This document shows, piece by piece, positions 7,319 through 16,219 of a stretch of DNA of 64,000 nucleotides. The stretch is from an uncultured Eggerthellaceae bacterium (GTDB taxonomy: Bacteria; Actinomycetota; Coriobacteriia; Coriobacteriales; Eggerthellaceae). Each line of letters starts with the position of its first letter. The first letter of the stretch is position 1. Location: assembly GCA_934617065.1 (NCBI GenBank), contig CAKTTY010000004.1:88198-152197 (forward strand), written 5' to 3'. The position numbers were made by a program, and so were the translations under genes. The notes under the pieces are model-generated. The model worked only from the letters and a program-made list of their open reading frames with translations, did not search any database and was not told where the DNA came from.

Positions 7319-8203
7319 ATGAAAGCATTTGTTCTTGCAGAATCTACCGATGCTCAGCGCGCTCTCTGCGCTGGTGCTCGTACCATCGCTGACGAAGTAG
7401 TACTCGCAGTTGTTAAGGGTGCTCCTCTCACGGGCGTTGCCGACAAGGCATACGACGTAGAGCTTCCCGAAGGCCAGCCCGTTGAGAACGCTGCTGCTGG
7501 CGTTCAGGCTGCCTATGAAGCCGCTCAGCCCGACGTAGTGCTCGTTGAGCCTACTCCCCGCAACAAGATCCTCGCTGGTCTTCTTGCTGCTAAGCTCGGC
7601 ACCGCTGTTGTTTCCGACGTTACCGCATTCGACGGCGACGTTGTAACCAACATGTACTTCGGTGGCCTCGCTGCAAACAAGCAGAAGGCAACTGGCGCTA
7701 AGGTTTACACCGTAGCTGGTACCGCTTTCGCAGACGCAGAAGCAACTGGTTCCGACGATGTTGAGACCATCGCTTATGCTGCTCCCGAGAAGGCTCTCGT
7801 TCTTCGTGGCACCAAGGCTGTTCCCCGTGAGGGCGCAGACCTCACCAAGTGCGACGTTGTTGTTGGTGCTGGTCGTGGCTTCGCTGAGGAAGCTGACCTC
7901 CAGATGGCTCGCGATCTCTGCGCTAAGGTTGGCGCTGAGCTCGGTTGCTCTCGTCCTCTGGCTGAGAACGTTGATTGGCTGCCCCGCAACCTCTACATCG
8001 GCGTTTCCGGTCTGCAGCTTGCTCCCAAGGCTTACATTGCTCTCGGCATTTCCGGCCAGATGCAGCACATGGTAGGCGTTCAGGGTGCTGACACCATCAT
8101 CGCAGTTAACAAGGATCAGAACGCACCTATCTTCAAGCAGTGCGACTACGGTATCGTTGGCGATATCTACAAGGTTCTTCCTGCCTTGATCGAAGCGCTG
8201 TAA
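7319..8203 (+). CDS. fixB: Electron transfer flavoprotein alpha subunit, FixB
   Basis: ETF alpha-family subunit of 294 aa that binds FAD in its C-terminal domain. Visible marks are the VVGAGRGF segment and the C-terminal FAD site IALGISGQMQHMVG, followed by IIAVNKDQNAPIFKQCDYGIVGD. It is slightly short for EtfA (usually 310-340 aa) but covers both domains. It forms a heterodimer with FixA and delivers or takes electrons from the acyl-CoA dehydrogenase. A strong terminator-like hairpin follows immediately, before fixC. Confidence 0.94.
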   Translation: MKAFVLAESTDAQRALCAGARTIADEVVLAVVKGAPLTGVADKAYDVELPEGQPVENAAAGVQAAYEAAQPDVVLVEPTPRNKILAGLLAAKLGTAVVSDVTAFDGDVVTNMYFGGLAANKQKATGAKVYTVAGTAFADAEATGSDDVETIAYAAPEKALVLRGTKAVPREGADLTKCDVVVGAGRGFAEEADLQMARDLCAKVGAELGCSRPLAENVDWLPRNLYIGVSGLQLAPKAYIALGISGQMQHMVGVQGADTIIAVNKDQNAPIFKQCDYGIVGDIYKVLPALIEAL

Positions 8204-8216
8204 AAGCGTATTATTG

Positions 8217-8247
8217 CAGGGCGCAGTTTTCTGCGCCCTGTTTTTTT
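8217..8247 (+). terminator. Strong internal terminator between fixB and fixC
   Basis: Perfect 10-bp stem (8217-8226 with 8231-8240), TTTT loop, then seven T. It sits 14 bp after the fixB stop and 24 bp before the fixC start, inside what is otherwise one operon. It should reduce fixCX relative to the dehydrogenase-fixAB mRNA. Confidence 0.85.
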
Positions 8248-8270
8248 GTTCACACTCTGAAAGGAACAGC

Positions 8271-9557
8271 ATGTCCGATTTTGACGCGATTGTCGTCGGT
8301 GCTGGCTGCGCAGGTTCTGTTGCTGCCTACACCCTCGCATCCGCAGGCAAGTCGGTTCTTGTCGTTGAGCGTGGTCAGTACGCTGGCGCCAAGAACATGA
8401 CCGGTGGCCGTATCTATACGCATTCGCTGGCCAAGGTATTCCCGAACTACCAGGAAGCTCCTTTGCAGCGCAAGGTTACTCATGAGCGCATTTCGCTTAT
8501 GTCGCCTGACTCCAATTTCACTATTGACTATGCAGCCCGTGAGCTCGAAGAGGCTGGTAAAGAGTCCTATACTGTACTGCGTGGCCCCTTTGATCAGTGG
8601 CTGGCAGAGCAGGCTGAAAATGCTGGTGCTGAATTTATTTACGGTATTGCAGTTGAAGACCTCATTATTGAAGATGGCAAGGTAAAGGGCATTCTCGCAT
8701 TTGGTGACGAGATTACTTCCGATGTTGTAATCCTCGCTGACGGCGTCAACTCCCTCCTCACTTCCAAGGCTGGTCTTTCCAAGAAGGCTCCTGCTATTCA
8801 TCAGGTTGCTGTTGGCGCTAAGGAAACCATCGAGCTTCCTGCCGATGTTGTTGAAAGCCGCTTCCTTTGCAATCCTGGCGAGGGCGCTTCCTGGCTCTTC
8901 GCTGGTGACTGCTCCAACGGCATCATCGGTGGCGCATTTGTTTATGCTAACCAGGAATCTGTTTCTGTTGGCATTGTAGCCACCATGAGCGAAGTTCTTA
9001 AGCAGGACATCCCTGTTTATCAGATGCTTGAGAACTTCAAGAACCGTCCGGAGATCAAGCCTCTTATCGCTGGCGGCAAGACCGTAGAATACTCTGGCCA
9101 CGTTGTTCCCGAAGGCGGCATCAAGATGATGCCTGAGATCATTGGTGACGGCGTTGTTGTTGCTGGTGATGCAGCTATGCTGTGCATGAACCTCGGCTAC
9201 ACCGTTCGCGGCATGGACCTTGCTGTTGAGTCTGGCGCTATTGCTGCTAAGGCTGTTATCAAGGCTCTCGATGCTGGTGATACCTCCAAGGCTGGTCTTG
9301 CTGAGTACAAGACTATGCTCGACAATTCCTTCATCATGCGTGATATGAAGATGTACGAGGATGCTCCTGAATTCCTCGAGAACTGCCCTGGCATGTTCCG
9401 TGGTTATCCTGAGATGATCCGCGACATCATGACCCCGCTCTTCAAGGTTGACGGCGAACCTCGCCAGCACGTTATGAAGCTTGCGCTTCCTCCGGTTAAG
9501 CGCCAGGGTCTGTTCAAGCTCGCTAAGGTTGCTATGAAGGGAGTGAAGGCACTGTGA
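8271..9557 (+). CDS. fixC: FixC flavoprotein, ETF:quinone oxidoreductase family
   Basis: FAD-binding dehydrogenase of 428 aa related to electron-transfer flavoprotein:ubiquinone oxidoreductase. The N-terminal dinucleotide fold IVVGAGCAGSVAAYTL with VVERG (residues 5-35) is clear, as is the second FAD motif GVVVAGDAAMLCMNLGYTVRGMD. The start at 8271 has a GAAAGGAAC ribosome site. With FixX it moves electrons between FixAB and the menaquinone pool at the membrane. It overlaps fixX by 4 bp (ATCGTGA arrangement), implying coupled translation. Confidence 0.94.
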   Translation: MSDFDAIVVGAGCAGSVAAYTLASAGKSVLVVERGQYAGAKNMTGGRIYTHSLAKVFPNYQEAPLQRKVTHERISLMSPDSNFTIDYAARELEEAGKESYTVLRGPFDQWLAEQAENAGAEFIYGIAVEDLIIEDGKVKGILAFGDEITSDVVILADGVNSLLTSKAGLSKKAPAIHQVAVGAKETIELPADVVESRFLCNPGEGASWLFAGDCSNGIIGGAFVYANQESVSVGIVATMSEVLKQDIPVYQMLENFKNRPEIKPLIAGGKTVEYSGHVVPEGGIKMMPEIIGDGVVVAGDAAMLCMNLGYTVRGMDLAVESGAIAAKAVIKALDAGDTSKAGLAEYKTMLDNSFIMRDMKMYEDAPEFLENCPGMFRGYPEMIRDIMTPLFKVDGEPRQHVMKLALPPVKRQGLFKLAKVAMKGVKAL

Positions 9558-9853
9558 TCGACATCACTGTTAACGTCGACGAGAAGCTTTCCCTCAACAA
9601 GTTTGAGGTCGACGAAGAAAACGCTCATATCAAGATCAAGGAAGGCGTTAAGGCTTCCGATCCTGAGTTCCAGAAGCTCGTTATGTGCTGCCCTGCAGCG
9701 CTCTACAAGATGCCCGCTGAGGGCGACGAGCCCATTTTCGACTATGCTGGTTGCCTCGAGTGCGGTACGTGCCGCATGATTTGTGGTGAAACCATTCTCG
9801 AAAAATGGGAGTATCCTCAGCCTACCATGGGCGTTCAGTATCGCTTCGGCTAG
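9554..9853 (+). CDS. fixX: FixX ferredoxin-like protein
   Basis: 99-aa iron-sulfur protein with cysteines in VMCCPAALYK and CLECGTCRMICGE, the pattern of FixX, which carries a 4Fe-4S cluster to FixC. It is the small partner of the ETF:quinone oxidoreductase. The start is a GTG overlapping the fixC stop, so it is translationally coupled. It is the last gene of the operon, followed by a terminator. Confidence 0.93.
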   Translation: MIDITVNVDEKLSLNKFEVDEENAHIKIKEGVKASDPEFQKLVMCCPAALYKMPAEGDEPIFDYAGCLECGTCRMICGETILEKWEYPQPTMGVQYRFG

Positions 9854-9894
9854 GAATTTTTCGCATAAGCGTACAATCGTTTCTTGATTGCATT

Positions 9895-9924
9895 AGCGAC
9901 CTACCAACGGTAGGTCGCTTTTTT
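9895..9924 (+). terminator. Terminator of the fix operon
   Basis: 11-bp perfect stem (9895-9905 with 9909-9919), 3-nt loop, six T. Confidence 0.9.
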
Positions 9925-10221
9925 ATGTCTTAGCAAGCAGCTATTCTTCTCTAGGTAATTTTCAATGAGGTCAGATCGGGCTCCATGACATGAGTGCTTT
10001 CTTGATGTTTCCAATAAATGGCACGCATTATTAAATATTGCATCAAATTATTAAACCTATAAGCATCAGTTATAATAGGGTTGTATTCGCATTATTCGAA
10101 TGAATTAGAAGTCTTTAAACGGCAGGTCTAACATAAATACGTCTTGATCCGTCGTTTTCATCAGGGGATCTCGCATGGTTCAAGCATTCCATTGAGGGAA
10201 AAGAGAGAGGAAGGGGAAGTT
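9925..10221 (+). promoter_or_regulatory. AT-rich promoter region of the MFS gene
   Basis: About 300 bp without a gene. It contains TATAAT at 10071-10076 and a 9-bp direct repeat ATTATTAAA (10027-10035 and 10047-10055) offset by exactly 20 bp, directly upstream of the -10. This is a spacing expected for two protein dimers on one DNA face. The predicted leader is about 140 nt. TCCAATA at 10010-10016 repeats part of the mirrored element of the divergent region, a weak match. Confidence 0.45.
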
Positions 10222-11529
10222 ATGAGCGCAGCAAAGCAAGCAACTAAGTACTTGTTCGCAATTGCGACAGTGTACATGTGTTATTTAACACACGGCGTTC
10301 AGGCGATTATCTTCAGTCAAAACCAGGTGAACTTCTACACGCAATGGGGTTTCACCGACGCAACGGCAGGTGCCGCTGCGGTATCAACAGCAATCATGTG
10401 GGTTGGAATTGGTAAGTTCATTAGTGTTTGGATCGGAGGCGAAATCTCTGACCGCATTGGCCGTAAGATCATGGCAGTTGGCGGTGGTGTTCTTTACATC
10501 ATTTCGTTCGTGATCATGCTCGTTACCGACAACGCTACGGTCGCATGTGTGGCAGGTTTCCTTTCCGGTGTTGCCACTTCTGGTTTCTGGGATGGTTCGC
10601 TTTACCCTGCAATTGCTGAAGCAAATCCCAAGTATTCTGCATCTACCACGATCGGCATTAAGCTGGTTATCTCCATTTCCGGTATCGTTTATCCTCTGTT
10701 CGTAGCTATGAACAGTGGTGCTAACTGGCACATCAACGTTATGATTCCTATCGTGATGTCCGTTATCGCTACCATCATGGCAATCTGCACTCCGTTTATT
10801 TATGACGACGAGCGCAAGATCGCAGCCTCCGACGGCGATGAAGAGGGCGCAAAGAACAAGGCTCAGGAAGAAATCCAGGCAGCCAAGGACGCTATGCTCG
10901 AGCAGCCCAATGCTATGGTTAACGCTTGCACGCTGTTCTTCGGCTTCTTGATTATGTTCATCATGTACGGCGCTCAGCAGTACACCAAGCAGTTCGGTAT
11001 CACCAACCTTGGTCTTGATGCAACCACCGCAGCAGGCTTGACTTCGATCTATACTACTGGTTCGGTAATCGCTGTTTTGTTCTGGGCTTGGATGATGGGT
11101 AAGCTTCGTTGGACCCCGATCAAGGTTATCCTGATCGACTCCATCCTGGCTGCTTGCGCATTGGCTTTGGTTATCATCGCTCTGCCTCTCAACCTTGGTG
11201 CAGGCGTTGTGTACGTGGCAATCGCCGTTCTCGGTTTCTCCGCTGCTGGCGGTATGCTTCAGACGGGCGTTACACTTCGTCAGATGATGTGCCCCGGTCC
11301 TCGTGGTCGTAACGTAGGTATGTACTACACCTTCATGGGCTTCGCATCGGTATTCCTGCCCTTCATCGTTGGCAGCATGACCAAGTCCGTTGGCGAGGGT
11401 AGTGCAGTTTGGATCATGATGGTTCTGCTCCTCGTTGCAGCAATCGTAAGCATCTGCATGTCCCTGTATGTAATCTCTCGCTTCAAGAAGCAGTTTGGTT
11501 ACAGTGCTATGGAAAAGATGCACGACTAA
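10222..11529 (+). CDS. MFS transporter linked to the fix cluster
   Basis: Major facilitator superfamily carrier of 435 aa with about 12 membrane segments in two halves separated by a charged loop (about residues 195-225, DDERKIAASDGDEEGAKNK). The MFS signature GGEISDRIGRKIM lies between helices 2 and 3. The start at 10222 has a long purine-rich ribosome site (GAGAGAGGAAGGGG). It has its own promoter and terminator after the fix operon. I infer that it carries the organic acid or other substrate of the acyl-CoA module, or its product; the substrate cannot be read from sequence. CaiT, which fills this place in enterobacteria, belongs to a different family (BCCT). Confidence 0.9.
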   Translation: MSAAKQATKYLFAIATVYMCYLTHGVQAIIFSQNQVNFYTQWGFTDATAGAAAVSTAIMWVGIGKFISVWIGGEISDRIGRKIMAVGGGVLYIISFVIMLVTDNATVACVAGFLSGVATSGFWDGSLYPAIAEANPKYSASTTIGIKLVISISGIVYPLFVAMNSGANWHINVMIPIVMSVIATIMAICTPFIYDDERKIAASDGDEEGAKNKAQEEIQAAKDAMLEQPNAMVNACTLFFGFLIMFIMYGAQQYTKQFGITNLGLDATTAAGLTSIYTTGSVIAVLFWAWMMGKLRWTPIKVILIDSILAACALALVIIALPLNLGAGVVYVAIAVLGFSAAGGMLQTGVTLRQMMCPGPRGRNVGMYYTFMGFASVFLPFIVGSMTKSVGEGSAVWIMMVLLLVAAIVSICMSLYVISRFKKQFGYSAMEKMHD

Positions 11530-11566
11530 ACACATAGCGTTCATGAGAATATTCATGTGCTGTTGG

Positions 11567-11594
11567 AAGGGCTCCAGGAAACTGGAGCCCTTTT
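11567..11594 (+). terminator. Terminator of the MFS gene
   Basis: 11-bp perfect stem (11567-11577 with 11582-11592), GAAA tetraloop, then TTTTCGTTTT. Confidence 0.88.
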
Positions 11595-11764
11595 CGTTTT
11601 GAGTCGCAATGACTGCCGCGATAAACGCAGTAAGCGAAATGATGCATGATGGTGCAGCGATATGATGATGCACCAATAAGTGGTATGCCGATCAAAGAAT
11701 TGAACTTGTTAGCATAAAGCAAAAGAATGGCTTATAGGTTAAGCTTGATTTATCGGATTTACGC

Positions 11765-11770
11765 TATAAT
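11765..11770 (+). promoter_or_regulatory. Candidate -10 of the LysR gene
   Basis: TATAAT 37 bp before the ATG at 11808. TTGATT at 11745 is only 14 bp upstream, so no proper -35 is evident. Confidence 0.45.
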
Positions 11771-11807
11771 TAACATCGTTTTGTCTTAGGTGGAGGCGCG
11801 TAGAAGC

Positions 11808-12740
11808 ATGAATCTGTCCCAGCTTTATTATTTTCGTAAACTGGCCGAATTGCAGCACTATACAAAAGCTGCCAAAGAGCTTTTCATTACGCAACCCACC
11901 CTTTCTGGCTCCATTTCCTCTCTTGAGCAAGAGCTGGGCGTTTCCTTATTCCAAAAAGCTGGGCGTAATGTGGAACTCACTAAGTACGGTGCGGAGTTTC
12001 TTAAGTACGTAAATGCTTCGCTGGAGCAACTGGATAAGGGCATTGCCATAATGAAGGGATATTCTGGTGAAGGTGATGGCGGCGTGATCGATCTTGGTTG
12101 CATCATTACGCTTCAGACGGAGTATCTTCCTCGCCTGCTGAACGGCTATTCGACGGTTAACGAGCGAAAAACCGAATTCAACATCAACCAGAAGCCTTCT
12201 CAAGATTTGCTTTCCGGCATTGTTGAGGGGAAGCATGATGTTGCCTTCTGTGCTTTTGATGCCGGTTTCAGCGATAAGCTCCATCGGATTCCTGTTGTTG
12301 AGCAGCGCTTGGTCGTTGCCATGAGCCCGTCTTCTTCTTTGGCATCTAAGCCATACTTGACGCTTAGCGATCTGAAGGGCGAGTCCCTTATTACCTATCG
12401 GGGTGAAGTGCCTCTTGGAAAATCGGTGAAGAATTTGCTCGATGGGTTTGAAATCGACGATGTTCGCTATGTGTATGAGGATGAGTCTATACTTGCGGGT
12501 TTTGCTGCAAATGGCTCTGATCTGGCATTGATGCTTGACACATTTTTCCCTCACACGATGGAAGACATTGTCGTAAAGCCCTTGTACAACAACGAGCTGG
12601 AAAAACGTCAATACTGCCACACGATCTATCTCGTTTATTGCGATAAGAATTATCGTCCGTACTGCGTGGAACACTTTATTGAGTACGTACGTGGGCATCA
12701 GCTCGATCGATCTGCCTCACCGAGCATTTACATCGATTAG
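11808..12740 (+). CDS. LysR-family transcription regulator
   Basis: 310-aa LysR-type regulator. The N-terminal winged helix-turn-helix is clear (residues 1-65: LYYFRKLAELQHYTKAAKEL then TQPTLSGSISSLEQELG). A periplasmic-binding-protein-like effector domain follows from about residue 90. The ATG at 11808 is chosen over a GTG at 11790 because GGTGGAGG lies about 10 bp before it and the protein then starts at the usual MNLSQL. It is codirectional with and follows the MFS gene under its own promoter, so it is the likely regulator of the transporter or of the acyl-CoA module; this is inference. Confidence 0.93.
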   Translation: MNLSQLYYFRKLAELQHYTKAAKELFITQPTLSGSISSLEQELGVSLFQKAGRNVELTKYGAEFLKYVNASLEQLDKGIAIMKGYSGEGDGGVIDLGCIITLQTEYLPRLLNGYSTVNERKTEFNINQKPSQDLLSGIVEGKHDVAFCAFDAGFSDKLHRIPVVEQRLVVAMSPSSSLASKPYLTLSDLKGESLITYRGEVPLGKSVKNLLDGFEIDDVRYVYEDESILAGFAANGSDLALMLDTFFPHTMEDIVVKPLYNNELEKRQYCHTIYLVYCDKNYRPYCVEHFIEYVRGHQLDRSASPSIYID

Positions 12741-12901
12741 GGCTGCACCGGTCTTGTTTTCGCGTGAAGCATGCAGTCGAGCTAGATTGGAGTTTGCTTG
12801 CGAAGCAGAATCTTGTGAGCATGAGTTGCGCCGTTGTTTGTGTTTTCATGCGCGGTTTGTAAGTATGCCCCGGCACGTTCGGTTGCATTGCTCGCATACG
12901 G

Positions 12902-12916
12902 TACAATGAATCGTTA
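12902..12916 (+). promoter_or_regulatory. Candidate leaderless promoter of the ABC-F gene
   Basis: TACAAT at 12902-12907, preceded by GG and ending 8 nt before the ATG at 12916. No Shine-Dalgarno sequence lies between, so transcription and translation may begin at the same base. Confidence 0.5.
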
Positions 12917-14949
12917 TGATTTTACAGCTTGAACACATCACCAAATCCTTTGGTTCCCGCGTCTTGTTTTCGGACGTCACTTTTCGTTTGGAAGAGTACG
13001 ATCGACTTGCCCTTGTTGGCCCGAATGGCGCTGGTAAAACCACTATGCTCAATATCATTACCGGCAAAGAGGATGCCGATGATGGTCGCATTATCTTGGC
13101 GAAGGGCGCAAAACTCGGATACCTAGAGCAGGAAGCCATCGAAATGGGGGAGCGCTCTATTTTCGAAGAGGTGCTCTCTGCTCAGCACGAAATCTTGAAT
13201 CAAGAATGCCACATGCGCGAACTGGAAACTTCGTTGGGTGAAAACCCCACCGAGCAACAGCTTGCCTCATACGGGCGCGCCCGTGACCAGTATGAGGCCA
13301 TGGGCGGTTACCAACTTGAATCGCGCGTGCGTTCGGTCCTCTTCGGCTTGGGCTTTGGCGAAGACGATATGGATCGCATGACTTCCGATTTTTCCGGTGG
13401 TTGGCAGATGCGCATCGCATTGGCAAAACTCCTTACGCGCAATCCCGAAGTGCTCCTTCTTGACGAGCCTACCAATCACCTTGACCTTGAAAGCGTGAAG
13501 TGGCTGGAAGGCTTCTTGCGCAGTTATTCGGGAAGCGTGATTGTGGTAAGTCACGACCGCGAATTTCTGGACAACATGGTTGATCGCGTTGCCGAGATCG
13601 ATTTGGGTCATGTCCAGCTCTATAAAGGCAATTACTCTGCTTATTTGACGCAACGTGAAGAGCGTCTTGAATTGCTGCGCGAACAAGCGCAGAAGCAGCA
13701 AGAGGAAATTGCTCACATGGAGGCCTTCATTGAGCGTTTTCGCTATAAGGCAACGAAAGCCAAACAGGTACAGGATCGTGTGCGCAAGCTTGAGAAAATG
13801 GAGATCATCCAGGTACCCCCTGAGCGCAAGAGCGTACACTTCAATTTCCAACAACCACCACGTACGGGCGATCTGGTGGTGGAAACCACGAGCTTGTGCA
13901 AGTCGTTTGGATCAAAGACGGTCTACGATGGTTTGGATCTGTCTTTGTACCGCGGGGAAAAGGTCGCTTTGGTTGGTCCGAACGGTGCGGGAAAGTCTAC
14001 CCTGCTGAAGATGATCGCTGGCGCTCTAGAACCTGATGCGGGAACAATAAAATACGGTGCCCATGTGAGCAAAACATACTTTGCTCAGCACCAGCTCGAG
14101 GAGCTGCATCCTGGCAATACGGTTTTTGAGGAGCTGGATGGCGCGGCGCCTGGTTGGAGCATTTCTCAGGTTCGAACACTGCTGGGTGCTTTTCTGTTCC
14201 AGGCAGATGCGGTAGACAAGAAGGTTTCTGTCCTTTCTGGTGGCGAAAAGTGCCGCTTGGCTTTGGCCAAGATGCTTGTTGCTCCACGTCCCTTGCTTTG
14301 CCTTGACGAGCCTACGAACCATCTCGATATCGCGAGTGCGGATATCTTGGAGCAAGCTTTGAAGCAGTTCGAGGGAACCATTCTCCTTATTACGCATGAC
14401 AGGCACCTGATTCGATCCGTAGCCAATCGCATCATTGAGGTAAAGCCTGGTCAGGTAACTTCATTTGCTGGCGACTATGATTACTACCTGTATAAAACCG
14501 GACAGGAAGATACTCGTAGCGCGGTTGATGGCATGCAGGAGCGTCCCTCTAAGGCGGCTCCCGCTGCTGCTTCCTCTGCGGCTTTTGCAAAGGCCTTTTC
14601 GAAAGAAGGATCATCTAAGAAGTCCATGACGGCGCCTCGCGGTTCTGCCCCTAAAACCAAGGAGCAAAAACGTGCTGAGGCGGAGGCTCGCAATCGCGCT
14701 TATGCCGCACTGAAAAATCAACGTAAGCGTGTAAAGGAGCTCGACAAGATCATTGAGCGAGAAACCGCTCGCATGGAAGAGATCATGGCGCTGTTGGCCG
14801 ATCCTGATTTCTATACGAACGAAGACTCTTCGAGCGATGTCATAGCTGAGCATGCGAAGCTGAAGCAATCGCTTTCCGCCCACGAGGAAGAGTGGATCAT
14901 GCTCTCTGAAGAAATCGAGGAAGAGATGAACAAAGGACTCGATGCGTAA
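12916..14949 (+). CDS. ABC-F family ATPase (Uup-like translation factor)
   Basis: Cytoplasmic protein of 677 aa with two ABC ATPase domains and no membrane domain. Walker A motifs are GPNGAGKTT (35-43) and GPNGAGKST in the second half; signatures are FSGGWQMR and LSGGEKCR; Walker B is [11 protein letters not shown] and [12 protein letters not shown] Lys/Glu-rich inter-domain linker and a C-terminal extension with an Ala/Ser-rich spacer and coiled coil (last about 90 residues) are typical of Uup-like members. ABC-F proteins bind the ribosome E site; some give antibiotic resistance, which cannot be judged here. It overlaps trmL by one base. Confidence 0.93.
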   Translation: MILQLEHITKSFGSRVLFSDVTFRLEEYDRLALVGPNGAGKTTMLNIITGKEDADDGRIILAKGAKLGYLEQEAIEMGERSIFEEVLSAQHEILNQECHMRELETSLGENPTEQQLASYGRARDQYEAMGGYQLESRVRSVLFGLGFGEDDMDRMTSDFSGGWQMRIALAKLLTRNPEVLLLDEPTNHLDLESVKWLEGFLRSYSGSVIVVSHDREFLDNMVDRVAEIDLGHVQLYKGNYSAYLTQREERLELLREQAQKQQEEIAHMEAFIERFRYKATKAKQVQDRVRKLEKMEIIQVPPERKSVHFNFQQPPRTGDLVVETTSLCKSFGSKTVYDGLDLSLYRGEKVALVGPNGAGKSTLLKMIAGALEPDAGTIKYGAHVSKTYFAQHQLEELHPGNTVFEELDGAAPGWSISQVRTLLGAFLFQADAVDKKVSVLSGGEKCRLALAKMLVAPRPLLCLDEPTNHLDIASADILEQALKQFEGTILLITHDRHLIRSVANRIIEVKPGQVTSFAGDYDYYLYKTGQEDTRSAVDGMQERPSKAAPAAASSAAFAKAFSKEGSSKKSMTAPRGSAPKTKEQKRAEAEARNRAYAALKNQRKRVKELDKIIERETARMEEIMALLADPDFYTNEDSSSDVIAEHAKLKQSLSAHEEEWIMLSEEIEEEMNKGLDA

Positions 14950-15425
14950 TGGCGCTCGATCTGCATGTGGTGCTATTCGAACCGGAAATTCCTCAGAACG
15001 CGGGCAACATCGCCCGTACCTGTGCGTGCACAGGTGCAACGCTGCATTTGGTAGAGCCGATGGGGTTTCGCTACACTCAGCGTAACCTTGCCCGTGCCGG
15101 CCTCGATTACTGGGATAAAGTGACTATCGTTCGTCATCCTTGCGTAAGCCAGTTCCTGAAGGAGCACAAAGGCAAGCGCATGCTGTTCTTTACGGGGAAT
15201 ACCAGCCGATCCTTCTATGACGAGGATTTGGCCGATGCCGGTGAACTCTATTTGGTGTTCGGCCGCGAGAGTCGAGGCATCGATCCCGAGGTGCTTGAAG
15301 CCCATGCCGAAGAATGTGTGCGTCTTCCCATGCGTGAAAGCTTGCGTTCCCTGAATCTTTCCAATGCTGTTGCGATTGGCGTGTACGAAACGTTGCGCCA
15401 AAATGCGTTCGAGGCGCTTTTGTAA
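14949..15425 (+). CDS. trmL: tRNA (cytidine(34)-2'-O)-methyltransferase
   Basis: SPOUT-class methyltransferase of 158 aa that methylates the wobble ribose in tRNA-Leu. Diagnostic segments are LFEPEIPQNAGNIARTC (9-25), the FGRESRGID turn and the C-terminal knot MRESLRSLNLSNAVAI that binds S-adenosylmethionine. Length is usual for TrmL. Its ATG overlaps the ABC-F stop codon by one base (TAATG), so the two are coupled. Confidence 0.94.
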   Translation: MALDLHVVLFEPEIPQNAGNIARTCACTGATLHLVEPMGFRYTQRNLARAGLDYWDKVTIVRHPCVSQFLKEHKGKRMLFFTGNTSRSFYDEDLADAGELYLVFGRESRGIDPEVLEAHAEECVRLPMRESLRSLNLSNAVAIGVYETLRQNAFEALL

Positions 15426-15427
15426 AC

Positions 15428-16219
15428 ATGTCGTACCGTGTTCGCATAGAAAGCTTCGAGGGTCCTTTCGATCTTCTCCTGTATCTGGTCAGCCGTCAGA
15501 AGGTGAGTATCGGCTCTATTTCCCTTTCGGAAATCACCGACCAATATTTGGCGGAAGTGCAGCGCATGCGCAATGTTGATCTGGACGTGGCGAGCGATTT
15601 TCTTCTCGTTGCTTCGACGCTGCTGGAAATCAAGGCAGCAAGCTTGCTGCCGCATGAAGAAGCTGAAGATGCTCCCGAAGAATGTGAGGAAATGTCGGCG
15701 AGCGAAATGCGCGATGCGCTGGTTGAGCATTTGCTGGAATACAAGAAATTCAAGAACGCGGCAACTGCTTTGCAAGGTCGCTTTGAAGCGGAGTCCCGCG
15801 TTCATACGCGCCCCTTTGGTCCCGACCGATCTTTCCTTACGCTGGTGCCAGATTACTTGGAGGGCATCAAGATCGAGCGTTTAGGTGAGCTGTGCGCGAG
15901 CTGCATTGCCCGCCGTGATGTGTTCCTGCTCGAATCCGAGCATATTGCCGCAAAGGTGATTCCCGTGGAAACGCAGGTTCGCACGGTGTTCGATAGGGTG
16001 TGCGCCAACGGAAGCGCAAAGTTTTCCGATTTCATTTCGGCTGATGATAGCCCGCATTTAATTGTGGTGACGTTTTTGGCCATGCTGGAATTGTTCAAGC
16101 GCAATATGGTGAGCTTGAAACAAGATGATTTGTTTGGAGATATTTCCATCACTTATGTTGAAGGGGCAAACGCGCAGATTTTGGATGATGGCGAATTCGA
16201 TTCGGCAGGGGAGGCATGA
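15428..16219 (+). CDS. scpA: Segregation and condensation protein A
   Basis: Kleisin subunit of the SMC-ScpAB condensin, 263 aa. The N-terminal SMC-binding part begins MSYRVRIESFEGPFDLLLYL, the classic ScpA start, followed by the acidic middle EEAEDAPEECEEM and a C-terminal winged-helix part. It bridges the SMC heads during chromosome segregation. It begins two bases after the trmL stop and overlaps scpB. Confidence 0.94.
   Translation: MSYRVRIESFEGPFDLLLYLVSRQKVSIGSISLSEITDQYLAEVQRMRNVDLDVASDFLLVASTLLEIKAASLLPHEEAEDAPEECEEMSASEMRDALVEHLLEYKKFKNAATALQGRFEAESRVHTRPFGPDRSFLTLVPDYLEGIKIERLGELCASCIARRDVFLLESEHIAAKVIPVETQVRTVFDRVCANGSAKFSDFISADDSPHLIVVTFLAMLELFKRNMVSLKQDDLFGDISITYVEGANAQILDDGEFDSAGEA

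Noticed and set aside
5276-9470. Long open frames on the minus strand opposite the dehydrogenase-fix operon (several above 400 codons)
   Set aside because: They arise from the strong codon bias of the plus-strand genes. Their translations are low-complexity (Leu/Asn/Ser-rich) with no family motifs, and they lack promoters and ribosome sites.
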